A stretch of DNA of 64,000 bases. Source: Oscheius onirici. Taxonomy: Eukaryota; Nematoda; Chromadorea; Rhabditida; Rhabditidae. Below, piece by piece: positions 1 through 8,122 of this stretch. The first letter of the stretch is position 1, and every line of letters begins with the position of its first letter. The stretch spans positions 3,162,001 to 3,226,000 of the forward strand of contig OW051471.1 of NCBI GenBank assembly GCA_932521025.1, in the 5' to 3' direction. Under the pieces are notes generated by a model. It had not been told where the DNA came from. It worked only from the letters and a program-made list of their open reading frames with translations, and ran no database searches. The translations under genes and the position numbers were made by a program.

Positions 1-137
1 TGTGACAGTCCCTTCTTCTTCTTCATCTTGTTGGCAGTCGACTGTTTCAGCAGCTTCTTCGAGTCTTCGGTCCGCTCCGATTTGCGGGTACAGAGGAAGA
101 GAAGAGTCGGAAATGAGACGAGCAGAAACAGCAGCAT
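1..137 (-). CDS. 5' end of a lysine-rich, N-terminally anchored protein (partial)
   Basis: The reading frame opens at an ATG at 137 on the minus strand and runs off the left edge. It encodes a hydrophobic N-terminus (MLLFLLVSFPTLLFLC) followed by a basic, Lys/Ser-rich stretch. This is the inverted, near-identical copy of the first 46 codons of the complete gene at 52204-53792, so it should be a paralogue or allele-like duplicate of that gene. The hydrophobic start suggests a signal anchor with a cytosolic or luminal basic tail; this is inferred from composition only. It is divergently arranged with the 113-residue gene at 277-618, exactly as in the other copy. I do not recognise the family. 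Whether this copy is intact cannot be told from the window. Confidence 0.6.
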   Translation of the reverse strand, partial: MLLFLLVSFPTLLFLCTRKSERTEDSKKLLKQSTANKMKKKKGLS

Positions 138-276
138 TGGGAGATTTGAGCGAATTCTGGGATTACATAGCCTTTGTTCAACATTACAAAAGAAACTTCA
201 AATCAAAAGAAAGTTTGCAATTTCGAAAACTTTTAAAAGGTTTTTTCCGAATAAAAAAAGTCACAATAGCTGAACG

Positions 277-618
277 ATGTCGCAGAAGGAAGTCCCGTCG
301 ATGGAGGAGGAGCATGCCCACCGCGAGCGTCGTCTGGCCTCGTTTCTGGCCGACTGTCAGCAGCAGCGTCTTGAAGCCGGCACGGAGCAACTCGAAGCTA
401 TGAGTGCCGCCAAATCGCCCCAGAATCTGATGGAGAAGACCACGATGCAGCCATCTCCTTCGCTTCAACATTTCGGCTATGTGGCTCTGTCGGGAAAGCC
501 GGAAGACGTCAAGCAGCTGCGCATCGATATCGTCCTGGAGCCGACGGTTGACGTGGTCAAGAACAAGGGAGACACCTTCCTCATCGATCTCGACTTGAAG
601 GTACAGAAGCCGAATTGA
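277..618 (+). CDS. unrecognised 113-residue protein (copy 1)
   Basis: A single uninterrupted frame of 113 codons starts at an ATG at 277 and stops at 618. The N-terminal half is charged and helical (MSQKEVPSMEEE, then a Glu/Arg/Gln-rich stretch to about residue 50). The C-terminal half looks like beta structure and ends in alternating acidic/hydrophobic residues (DTFLIDLDLKV). There is no signal peptide or membrane segment. The near-identical paralogue at 51723-52064 (minus) differs at only about six residues, and most changes are conservative (Arg/Gly, Asp/Glu, Ile/Val). Such conservative differences support a real protein-coding gene. It lies about 140 bp from a divergently transcribed gene, so both may share a promoter. 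Function unknown. Confidence 0.7.
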   Translation: MSQKEVPSMEEEHAHRERRLASFLADCQQQRLEAGTEQLEAMSAAKSPQNLMEKTTMQPSPSLQHFGYVALSGKPEDVKQLRIDIVLEPTVDVVKNKGDTFLIDLDLKVQKPN

Positions 619-759
619 GGAGCAAAAGGTAAAAGACACTTTTGCATCGAATAAACTCATTTCGAGTGGAAGTCGTTGTTTGCAAGCTTTTTTTGTTGTA
701 TCTCCTCTCTAACTGATCAGACCAATCCTTTCTTCTCTGTTTCAGTAGAGACTCTCGTG

Positions 760-1800
760 ATTCACTCGCCAATTCATCTCCAGGCGTCTTTCCATTCCCA
801 TAACCTTTCTTCCCTACACTCTGAGATCATTCAAGGGAACGTTCCTTCGTCTATTTCAGCTAGTACTCGAGCTCGTTTTAGCCTAGGTTTCTACATTTGA
901 CCCAAAGTTGCCTCTGTTTGGGAAGAAACAGGTCAGATACACTTCTCTTCATCAGTGGAACAGATCTTCGGTGATTAAGAGAACGTATTGTATTTCTAGA
1001 CCATTGATAGTGGCGATAAATCCCGCGCATCCAGCTCCAATCTTCTGTCCGACGCTCAGGTGATAGAATGTCTTCTAAGATGGGTGAAATGCATTACAAA
1101 AATGCTTCTCTAGCTAGAAGCACTTCCTGGTCGTAGTCATTATTCTTATCTTGTTGCGATTGAACTCCAATCCGATTCTGTGCCAGTCAATCCGTTGTAA
1201 ACATTTGAATCAACCCTTTCGCGCCCGATCTGTTTACTTCACTGACATCATATTTCAGTCCTCTTGCTGCTGGCAAATCCTATGAAACTGAAGACTTTTA
1301 CTTTGCCACTCCAGTCCCTCTTCTTTTGTTTCTGAAAGAGCTAATGTTTCCAGATCAGACCCAGAGGGAATGCTGCCCTCTTGATCGATATCCCATCGGC
1401 GGTGTGAGCAAAATAGTCTTTTTGGCGCCTTTTGAGGAAAATATACATTTCTTTTCAAAGATTCTCCGGTTTAGGAGAATTCTGCTCTGAGAATCGGGGG
1501 AAAATCTATTTTTCTAGAAAAGTTTTTCACCCTTGACCACTGGAACAACTTACCGTGTATATTTCACTGTTAGATTATTTCCGATGCTCCAGTTCCAGAA
1601 AATTGTGTTTGGGGGGGGGGGGGGGGACATCCTTCTGTCCTCCTTTGAATAATTTCTTTAGTCTACTAGATGCCTCCGTTCTGAACAACGAAAGTTTGTT
1701 CCGACTCGGTAGTCTCTTCCAATACTAAATCTTTTCCCTTTCTCTTGAACCGTTTCCCATAACAGTCATCCACAAATCTTTTCCTCACTTTCCAGAACTG
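760..1800. other. gene-poor stretch with a poly-G tract
   Basis: No supported gene. The only distinct feature is an uninterrupted run of about 16 G at roughly 1611-1626, a possible source of sequencing or replication slippage. The rest is AT/CT-rich intergenic sequence leading into the gene that starts at 1807. Confidence 0.6.
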
Positions 1801-1806
1801 GGTAAA

Positions 1807-2798
1807 ATGGCCGTTACTGACGCTGTCGTTGAGTCGACCGAGAAGGAAGGTGAGTCAATAGTTTTCTAATCAGAGTCTCTTTCTAGATCAGGACGTGGCC
1901 TTCGACTGCTATTTATCAGAGCGAGAGGAAGAGATCTGTGACTGTCTCGAGTCAGGATTGAAAGTGGAAATCACTGGTCAGTCTTACTCTCTTACCAATC
2001 AAGATCAACAGGTTGTGAAGTCGGTGAGGAGAGCGTCAGGTTCAGACTTGTCGATGAGGATGAAGAGATGGAAGAAGAGATTACGGAACGAGGTGACTTT
2101 AAATAACTGACTCATTCTCTCCTAGGAACCCTTCAAAGACTCGAGCCCGAGATTATTGTCCCGACTACGCGTCGTCTTACAGACTGCGACATCATGTACT
2201 TGAGTAAGAGCGACCTATTACTGTAGCGTTAGTTTTCAGTGTCCTTCGAATGTCATCACGACGAAGATTATCACGAGGTCAAGACACCGGATCTCACTGT
2301 TCTGGAAGGAGAACAGTCCCGTTTTGCCATCTTAGTCAGCGAGTCGGACAAACTCGAAGAGATTCAAGGGGAAAAGAGCAAAACGGCTGTTCTCGTTAAT
2401 CAGATCGAGAGGCAACAAGTTAGTGCACTAGAACCCACGAGTTGACTCTTATCGTGGTATTTGGATGTTTCTCTTTTTTTGTGTCACCAAACGCTCCTGT
2501 TTCTTGTACAGGAGTTTTATAAAAAAAACTAGCTTTCTTGTTGAGGCTTCAATTACATTTACTGTTGATACTTAAATACTAGGCATAAGCATATCAAAAA
2601 GTATCCGGTTTCCAGAGAATCCGAAATATCCGAGCTCTTCTGACCCGGGACCAGTTTGTTCTTGAGATGAACTACAAGCTGGAGAGATCTGCCAGGGCGC
2701 TTCAGAGTCTTCTCCTAAAGGAGAAGGAAAACAATTCTCTTGAAGTGGAAAGAGAGAAGAGAAGAAAGATAATGAGAGAAGAGACGGGTCAACTTTGA
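1807..2798 (+). CDS. unrecognised acidic / coiled-coil protein, six exons
   Basis: Six exons close perfectly in phase: 1807-1849, 1887-1976, 2012-2092, 2126-2203, 2240-2418 and 2616-2798, giving 217 residues. Introns 1-4 are only 33-37 nt; the fifth is 197 nt. If the last intron (donor GTTAGT at 2419) is retained, the frame stops early at 2445, so two C-termini are possible. The protein is acidic (EEMEEEITE near residue 85). Its last 60 residues are Glu/Arg/Lys-rich with regular hydrophobics, typical of a coiled coil. No signal peptide, membrane segment or familiar domain is visible. The splice structure makes the coding call strong; the function is unknown. Confidence 0.75.
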
Positions 2799-2836
2799 AA
2801 AGTATTCACATATAAATATGTTACACGTATACGATG

Positions 2837-3100
2837 CTATTCAGTCTCACTGCTTCGGACCTCGATTGCCCGGAAGAGCATAAAAGCTGTGGCTCCTAGT
2901 CGAAAGTAGATGAAAGAATGGGGCTGGAATGTCACGTAGGAGCCAAAATGTTTTCCGCAAATGCATTGCCAAGCTTTTCCGTACAGTTGATCGAATGACT
3001 CCTTCACATACTGAGCTATTTCTTGCTCCGTGTTGAAGGACTGAAATGGGGAAATTGAACTGGATTGTTCTGTCAGTGTGGAACACTCTTCCTGTGCCAT
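2837..3100 (-). CDS. LC8-type dynein light chain-like protein
   Basis: An 87-codon frame on the minus strand matches the LC8 (DYNLL) family almost end to end. The key stretch FGSYVT is present, followed by FIYF and LGATAFMLF; the preceding helix reads IAQYVKESFDQLYGKAWQCI, compared with the usual helix before the WHCI-VGRNFGSYVT core. LC8 proteins are homodimeric hubs that bind short peptide motifs in the dynein motor complex and many other partners. The length matches the family norm (about 89). The N-terminal 25 residues are Ser/Thr-rich and unlike canonical LC8, so this is a divergent paralogue rather than the core gene. No intron is needed. It faces the gene at 1807-2798 tail to tail, with about 40 bp between stops. 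Confidence 0.85.
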   Translation of the reverse strand: MAQEECSTLTEQSSSISPFQSFNTEQEIAQYVKESFDQLYGKAWQCICGKHFGSYVTFQPHSFIYFRLGATAFMLFRAIEVRSSETE

Positions 3101-3442
3101 TTATTTCTGGGGTCCAAGTAATCTAGAATTTCAGTAAATATTTTAGTTTGACCAATCTTGATCTTGTGCCTACAAGTGGGAGATGTCTAGATGCAAGTCG
3201 GGTTCCTGTACTAATCAAGTTAACTTCCAAAGAGTTCAAAAAACCAAAAACGTGTGGCATCTTTCGTCTCTCGCGCTTGATTTTTTCTCCCAGCCTCCTC
3301 CCAACATCTCTCGAGTGATTGTTCTGCAGAGGGTGATTTCCGTGTCAACAGTCGAACGCTTCCCGTTCCAGTAGCCCTGTCAGAAATAGAGAGACTGTTC
3401 ACGTGATCTATTTGAAGAGCATCGTTCCACTTCACTCCCCAG

Positions 3443-4093
3443 GATGACACATCAGCGCGCGAGAGAGCCACTCGAAAGACCATTATCCCGGGGGACGTGA
3501 GTACAGAGAGAGAAACTGAGAGTAGCTCGAAAACCAACCTCCATGCCGAAAGCCGCCAAAGAACAGGCTTCAAGTTCCATCTCTGTCGACATACTACTGT
3601 AGTAGACATCCGCTACTGAGATCGGATTGCCTGTCTTCCTCCGGAGAAGCTCGTCGCTGAAAAATAAGGTTGTCTGAACAAAAAGGAAGAATCTACCCTA
3701 GAGCCAGTTTGTTAGAGACGACTTTTTCATCTTCCCAAGAAGCTGACGAAGACGGCAGACAATTAAGAACTTCCGAGGACATTGATTCTCTGAAAAAACT
3801 GAGAGTTTTTGACACTGGAGAGCTACAAACAACGGCGATACGTGAGCATGTGATAGTTACAAGAGAGCAGAAGAAACTGATCAGAGATATCTTTGGAACT
3901 GGACAAATAGGAGATGACGAAAGCGTAAGAAATGGCGGAGATGTTATGAGAGAGAGGGTGATGTTTTGAGAGACAACAAAAGTATCTGGCAGATTGGGGA
4001 AGTCAAAGGCTATCGAGTCACATCAAGGTAAGTCTCATGGCCCTTTGTCATTCCTTAACTGTCTCGATCGGACGAATTTCCTATTAGCTACAT
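3443..4093 (+). CDS. tentative multi-exon gene, start uncertain
   Basis: Several coding-like pieces lie in a row. An ATG at 3443 is followed by an open stretch to a GTGAGT donor near 3497. An open frame from about 3665 to 3924 encodes a charged Ser/Glu/Asp-rich protein and ends at a good GTAAGA donor. A short piece near 3992-4027 sits between CTGGCAG and a GTAAGT donor. A final acceptor near 4087 leads to a quick stop. The link between the first and second pieces would need a poor acceptor, and an in-frame TGA precedes the second piece. The gene may be broken or my model wrong. No domain recognised. Confidence 0.3.
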
Positions 4094-4099
4094 TTCCAG

Positions 4100-4780
4100 C
4101 AAATAAGGCAGTATAGTAATCAAAAGTATATAGTGAAAAACGGTCTATCCTGACTCAGTAAGCAGCTCAACTTCGAATGAAGATAAGAGATGCCTCAATC
4201 CTGGACAAACTCACAGGTCAAGAACACAGACCACTACAGAGTACAGCAACTCAAACCGCGACTGTCACCAAATGATTTCTAGTCATGAAAAGAATTTTGA
4301 TTTGTAAACTCTGGCTAAAGGGTAGTGAGAAACGGGCGAGAGCAAGGCTTTCTCTACTCCCTGTGACCTCATGTTTATGCCAGGAGAGAGTGAGCCAAGT
4401 GGATGGCTTGAGTGAACTGGAAGGAACATGTTTTCAATCTTACATCGGAAGACTACTATAACGGCAAATGTTCACCCTAAATTTCGTAATTCCAATGTAA
4501 TTTGACAGTCTTTGTGTACGCAATTTTCGTGTAACGGGCAATACTAAACTTGAAGATCGCTCGGCACTCGAAATTTCGCTACAAATCATTAGAAACTACG
4601 TTTGAAAAGAATCAACAAGACGATGAAAAAGATACAAGGAAATTCCCGGACTGGGCGTCGTCCGCCCAGTGTGAGCGCAAACACACAATCTGCCCGTGAA
4701 GAACAGTCCTCGGTGGCTCGGTGGAGTCGCATCATTTTCGCGACATTGATCTGGAGGTTTGTTTCGGCACTAAGTTTATT
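4100..4780. other. intergenic stretch
   Basis: No gene that I can support. Open frames here are short and lack plausible splice context. The right end is the 3' flank of the minus-strand Gly/Leu-rich gene. Confidence 0.5.
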
Positions 4781-5346
4781 AGTCGTTCTTGTACTTAGAA
4801 GGCTCCAGTAGATGCCATAGAAGGAGCTCCAGTTCCTCCCAAGATACCGAAGATGACAATGTTCTGGAGGAGCTCGACGATCAGTTCGACGATTTGCTGA
4901 AGGAGACCTTGGACGTCTTTCAGAACGATGGTCACCTGGATTTGTGTTTTTGATTGGAAGAAGAGAGAACTCACGGCTTGCGGGAAGTTGACCTCACCGC
5001 TCAGAAGTGCTCCAACAGTCGTCAGAAGGTCCACAACGGTGATGAGAACAGCTTGAAGGACGTTAATGAGTTGGAGTGATTCGAGGGCTCCTCCTACTCC
5101 TCCGAGAATCTTGGTCAAGATTCCTTTCGGTCCGACGACAACGTCCAAAACTGGATTCAAGACCATGACCACAGGAGCTACGACACCGCCCAGAACTGGC
5201 TGGAGGATGTCGGTCACTGGACCCAGGACTCCGCTGAGAATTCCTCCTCCAGATCCACCCAAAAGGTTCAGACCGAGGCCTTGACCATAGGTACCGATAG
5301 CCAGAGTGGCGACGACGACGGACAGAGCAAGGAATTTGAAGGCCAT
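4781..5346. repeat. 566 bp direct duplicate of 16176-16741
   Basis: The two segments appear identical base for base over this span. The match starts about 14 bp beyond the stop codon and ends exactly at the start codon: the sequences diverge directly upstream of the ATG (one copy continues TTGTTC on the plus strand, the other AGCGGG). The intron is included, so the copying was at DNA level. Confidence 0.9.
4795..5346 (-). CDS. secreted Gly/Leu/Val-rich protein, family copy 1
   Basis: Two exons, 4975-5346 and 4795-4935, separated by a 39 nt GT-AG intron, give 170 residues. The start at 5346 (MAFKFLALSVV) begins a clear signal peptide ending near GTYGQ. The mature protein is built of Leu/Val/Ile alternating with Gly and Pro (LLGGSGGGIL, VLGPVTDILQPVLGG), then a long amphipathic Leu/Val/Gln helix, with no cysteine. 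Composition recalls surfactant-like PLUNC proteins, but I see no homology. The intron is a multiple of three without stop, so retention would add 13 residues. The coding region is identical to that at 16190-16741. The 5' flank has a TACAAAAG box and a leader similar to other family members, suggesting shared regulation. Family unrecognised. Confidence 0.85.
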   Translation of the reverse strand: MAFKFLALSVVVATLAIGTYGQGLGLNLLGGSGGGILSGVLGPVTDILQPVLGGVVAPVVMVLNPVLDVVVGPKGILTKILGGVGGALESLQLINVLQAVLITVVDLLTTVGALLSGEVNFPQAVSSLFFQSKTQIQVTIVLKDVQGLLQQIVELIVELLQNIVIFGILGGTGAPSMASTGAF

Positions 5347-5359
5347 TGTTCTAAACAAG

Positions 5360-5580
5360 CTGTTTCCAGTTGTGTTCTCTCATTCGAACAGGCTCTTTTG
5401 TACCCGACTTGTTGTTGAACAGCTTTACCTCATTGAAAGTCAGAAAAGTTAGACGATCAGTTTGTACTGTTATCGGTTACAGAAGTTGAGAGACAAACAC
5501 TATGCTAAACTGACTGGATCTTCGTTGTCATTGTGGATCTTTGTGATACTCTTGTACTCGGAAAGACTATCGATCACGAT
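5360..5580 (-). promoter_or_regulatory. shared upstream region of the Gly/Leu-rich family
   Basis: Upstream of copy 1 is a segment that clearly resembles the region upstream of copy 5 (about 19440-19640), with common blocks such as CATTGAAAGTCAGA, GATCAGTTTG and GAGAGACAAAC. The TATA-like TACAAAAG lies about 50 bp before the ATG. Conservation outside the coding region suggests common transcriptional control of the copies, or simply recent duplication. Confidence 0.55.
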
Positions 5581-5678
5581 ATTCTACATTCATAGACACA
5601 AGTGCTTTCTCTGATTGGAAGAAACACTAGCCATACGACAGTCTTTATTTGCCTTTTATAGACATTGTTCATGCTTTT

Positions 5679-7024
5679 CTAGCCGTCTTCGATCTCCTCG
5701 CGAGTCTTCCTCCTGATCGGGGCCTTGGTTTCCTTCGAGCCTTTCTCGTCGTCCTCCTTGCGCTTTTTGAGCATTTTGTCAGCGTTCCTCGTGTAGTCTT
5801 CGATGAATTTGGTCAGTCTGTCGTTCATCTTCAGCACTCCTTCGTCCAACAAGCTTTGGAAGACGAGGTAATGGAGAAAAACGTACTGGACGTGACTTTG
5901 AATGGCCTGACTTCGCATCAGGCGCATCTCCTTGACGATATCTGCCATCTCCATCGTGAAATCTTCGCGAATCCGCTGAGTAGCATAGTCCAGTCCGACC
6001 AAAGTCATAGTTCTGACAGAAGCATGAGGCGTATTTGGAAAGCTTACCTTCCTACTCCGGCCGAGCAGTGGACGACTATTGGTCTTCCAGACTCGTTGTT
6101 GTTCTTGACCCACTTGTGGAATTCCAGCATTGGCGTAGCCGAGCTCGGAGCCAATTGATCGGGCCACCAGGGAACAAGGAGATGCTGAATCTTCCTCGGT
6201 TCTTCCTTCTTGAACTGCACTTCGAAGCAGGTCAGAGCGACGCCTTCCAACGGTTCGGGACACTGTTCCGTCTGACGAACTGTGTAGTTGCCGTACACTT
6301 CGGAATCGCCAAGTTTCAGAGGCCAGTAGAGCGAACACTTCTCCGAATTGCCTTCTACGAGTTGACAGAGCATTATTACCGTCTTCACATTCTCCTGATG
6401 CACGAGACACCAGAAATCTTCGATCGTCTCTTTCAAAGGACCCTGAAAAGGATCTTCTTGCTGGAAAAAGTTGGAACTGACCTGAGCACAGATGTACTTG
6501 ACAGAATTGTCGGGCAGAGTGAACCAGCTGGCATGAATGTAGTCATCGGAGCGTCCTTTCAAGACAACTCGAGTCGCGTCCAGACAACTGACGTCACAGT
6601 AGCGGTTTTTGAGATTATTGGCATCGCAGGCCGAAGTAGACAGAGGTCGACCATCTTTGCCACAAGGCACAAACTTTTTCAGCTTCAGCTTATATTGCTT
6701 GGCTAGACGACGACACGGTCTCTCTAAGGCGTATCGAGCCCATGCTGTGCGGTTGTCTTCCTCAGTGGACAGCTTCTTCTTGTCCTTTCGACGAGTTATC
6801 TGGTCTTCTGGATGTTCCGGATCCGTCACGGCGTCTTCACCGTTACTCTTCTTGCTGCTACTCTTTGCCTGATGGCTGTTTCCGTTCTCGTTCATCGGCT
6901 TCGAACTCAGCACTTCCTTGATCGGCTCCCTCGAATCCCGCAGCACTTTCTTATCGTCGACCTTCTTGCTGCAGACTAAGAGGACGGGTAGCAGGAGCAG
7001 AGCGATCCCCACGGTGAACAACAT
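5679..7024 (-). CDS. protein tyrosine phosphatase with N-terminal membrane anchor
   Basis: Two exons (6048-7024 and 5679-6012) join in phase and give 436 residues. Residues 1-20 form a signal peptide or anchor (MLFTVGIALLLLPVLLVC), followed by a basic, Ser/Lys-rich linker to about residue 110. The phosphatase domain follows: an NRYxDV-like substrate-recognition stretch, DDYIHASW, and the signature HCSAGVGRT, which spans the intron and carries the nucleophilic Cys and the phosphate-binding Arg. The WPD loop reads WWPDQ, with the general acid Asp present. The C-terminus is an extended Lys/Glu tail. Such enzymes remove phosphate from tyrosine; many nematode members are expressed in sperm, but nothing here proves that. 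An AATAAA lies at 5643-5648 (minus). Coding call strong; substrate unknown. Confidence 0.9.
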
Positions 7025-7357
7025 CCTAATGAACTAAACTAATTGCTTTCATGCTTTTCGACAAAAACGTATGTAATCTCTTAGTGTCTTTCTCAAAGCA
7101 TAAAGTTTATTTTCAAAAACCACAATATTTTCCATCTGATCTCTGACAACAGAACTCTTCCAAGGAGACTCTTCTAGTCTTGTTCTCTGATTTTGCCTGA
7201 CTGACCACCCGTTCCGAACAGTTCGCTCATCTGCATAGGGCGATCATTGTGTTCAACAAAACAATTCAGTACTGATCGAATCAAACAGGGGGCTTGAAAC
7301 GGGTCAAAAACAGAAAGCTTACCAGTTTTTCGAAAACAAGACCAGTTTAAAAGAACA

Positions 7358-7848
7358 CTCATCCAGGAGAGAGGACAACTGGAAACAGTCTCTCTTGTTC
7401 CGAACAATGACCTTCAAGTTCTTCGTCCTCGCTGCAATCGTCGCCGTCGTGGCCATCTCCGTCAATGCTCAGACCACTGGATCTTCTTCTGGGGATCTTC
7501 TCGGAGGACTGGGAACTATACTCGCTGGTCCTCTGAAGAAGATTGTCAACAATTTGGTCCAAATAATCACTTCCGTCGGTAATCTTCTGGATGGAGATAA
7601 GACCCTTATTGCCGGTGTAAGTTCCAATTTGTTAGAACCAAATTTAGAAAAACTTTCAGCTCGAAGCAGTTCTGACAAACCTTCTTCAAGTCGTCTGCCG
7701 ACTCCTCCAGCTCGTCGGTCAGATTCTCCAGAGCATTGTGGCCAACTTCTCGCTCGACAAGACGGCCGTTGACACTTGTGCCAGAATTCAGATTGGAGCA
7801 GTCTCTGGTCAGCCCGGTGCTTCCACCTCAGGACCTCTTGGAGGAATC
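7358..7848. repeat. segment repeated at 17339-17829 (direct) and 18946-19436 (inverted)
   Basis: These three segments carry identical coding frames and intron. The match starts in the 5' leader (CTCATCCAGGAGAGAGG) and stops at the last codon: after GGAATCT the first copy has GACTTG, the others AACAAT, so the stop codon itself changes from TGA to TAA. Confidence 0.9.
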
Positions 7849-7851
7849 TGA
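7407..7851 (+). CDS. secreted Gly/Leu/Val-rich protein, family copy 2
   Basis: Exons 7407-7616 and 7660-7851, split by a 43 nt intron, encode 133 residues. The signal peptide (MTFKFFVLAAIVAVV to about residue 19, NAQ) precedes GDLLGGLGTILAGPL and a long amphipathic Leu/Val/Gln helix. Unlike copies 1, 3 and 6 this subtype has two cysteines in the second exon. The tail is Gly/Ser/Pro-rich. The intron sits at the same place as in copies 1 and 6, before the long helix, showing common descent. A TTTAAAAG box lies about 50 bp upstream. Another 120 bp further upstream, around 7210-7275, there is a block shared with copy 6 (GTGTTCAACAAAACA, ATTCAGTACTGATCGAA). Family unrecognised. Confidence 0.85.
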
Positions 7852-8122
7852 CTTGTGATGCGAAAGTAATGAATTTTGTGAGTTGCAGACTTTCCTTTTG
7901 AGTCCCACGGTTTATTTATAAAGTTGAAAAGCAACTGGACGTAGGATAGATTTTTACTGAAAGGCATGCAATTTACATTGGATTTAAACGGAAAAGATAA
8001 CCCCGACTATCACAGAAGAGAGAGAATAGATCACAATGTACAGGTACAGGTAGTCACCCCGCGGTGAATATAAAAAGGAAAGTAAACTATAATTTGGGCT
8101 ATAAAGAGGGGAAAGAGAGAAC

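Larger units (their letters stand above)
1..735. repeat. left arm of a 735 bp inverted duplication
   Basis: Positions 1-735 match 51606-52340 in reverse complement without any indel that I can find (coordinates sum to 52341 throughout). The arm contains a 113-codon gene and the 5' end of a divergent gene. The match ends near 735, where the other copy runs into a short tandem repeat. The left limit is unknown because the window starts inside the copy. Confidence 0.9.

Noticed and set aside
3220-3609. 129-codon minus-strand frame
   Set aside because: It lies antisense to the tentative plus-strand gene and has no recognisable composition or splice signals; the plus strand has better donors.
6035-6706. 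223-codon open frame on the plus strand
   Set aside because: It is the antisense of the tyrosine phosphatase exon, whose motifs and phase are clear.
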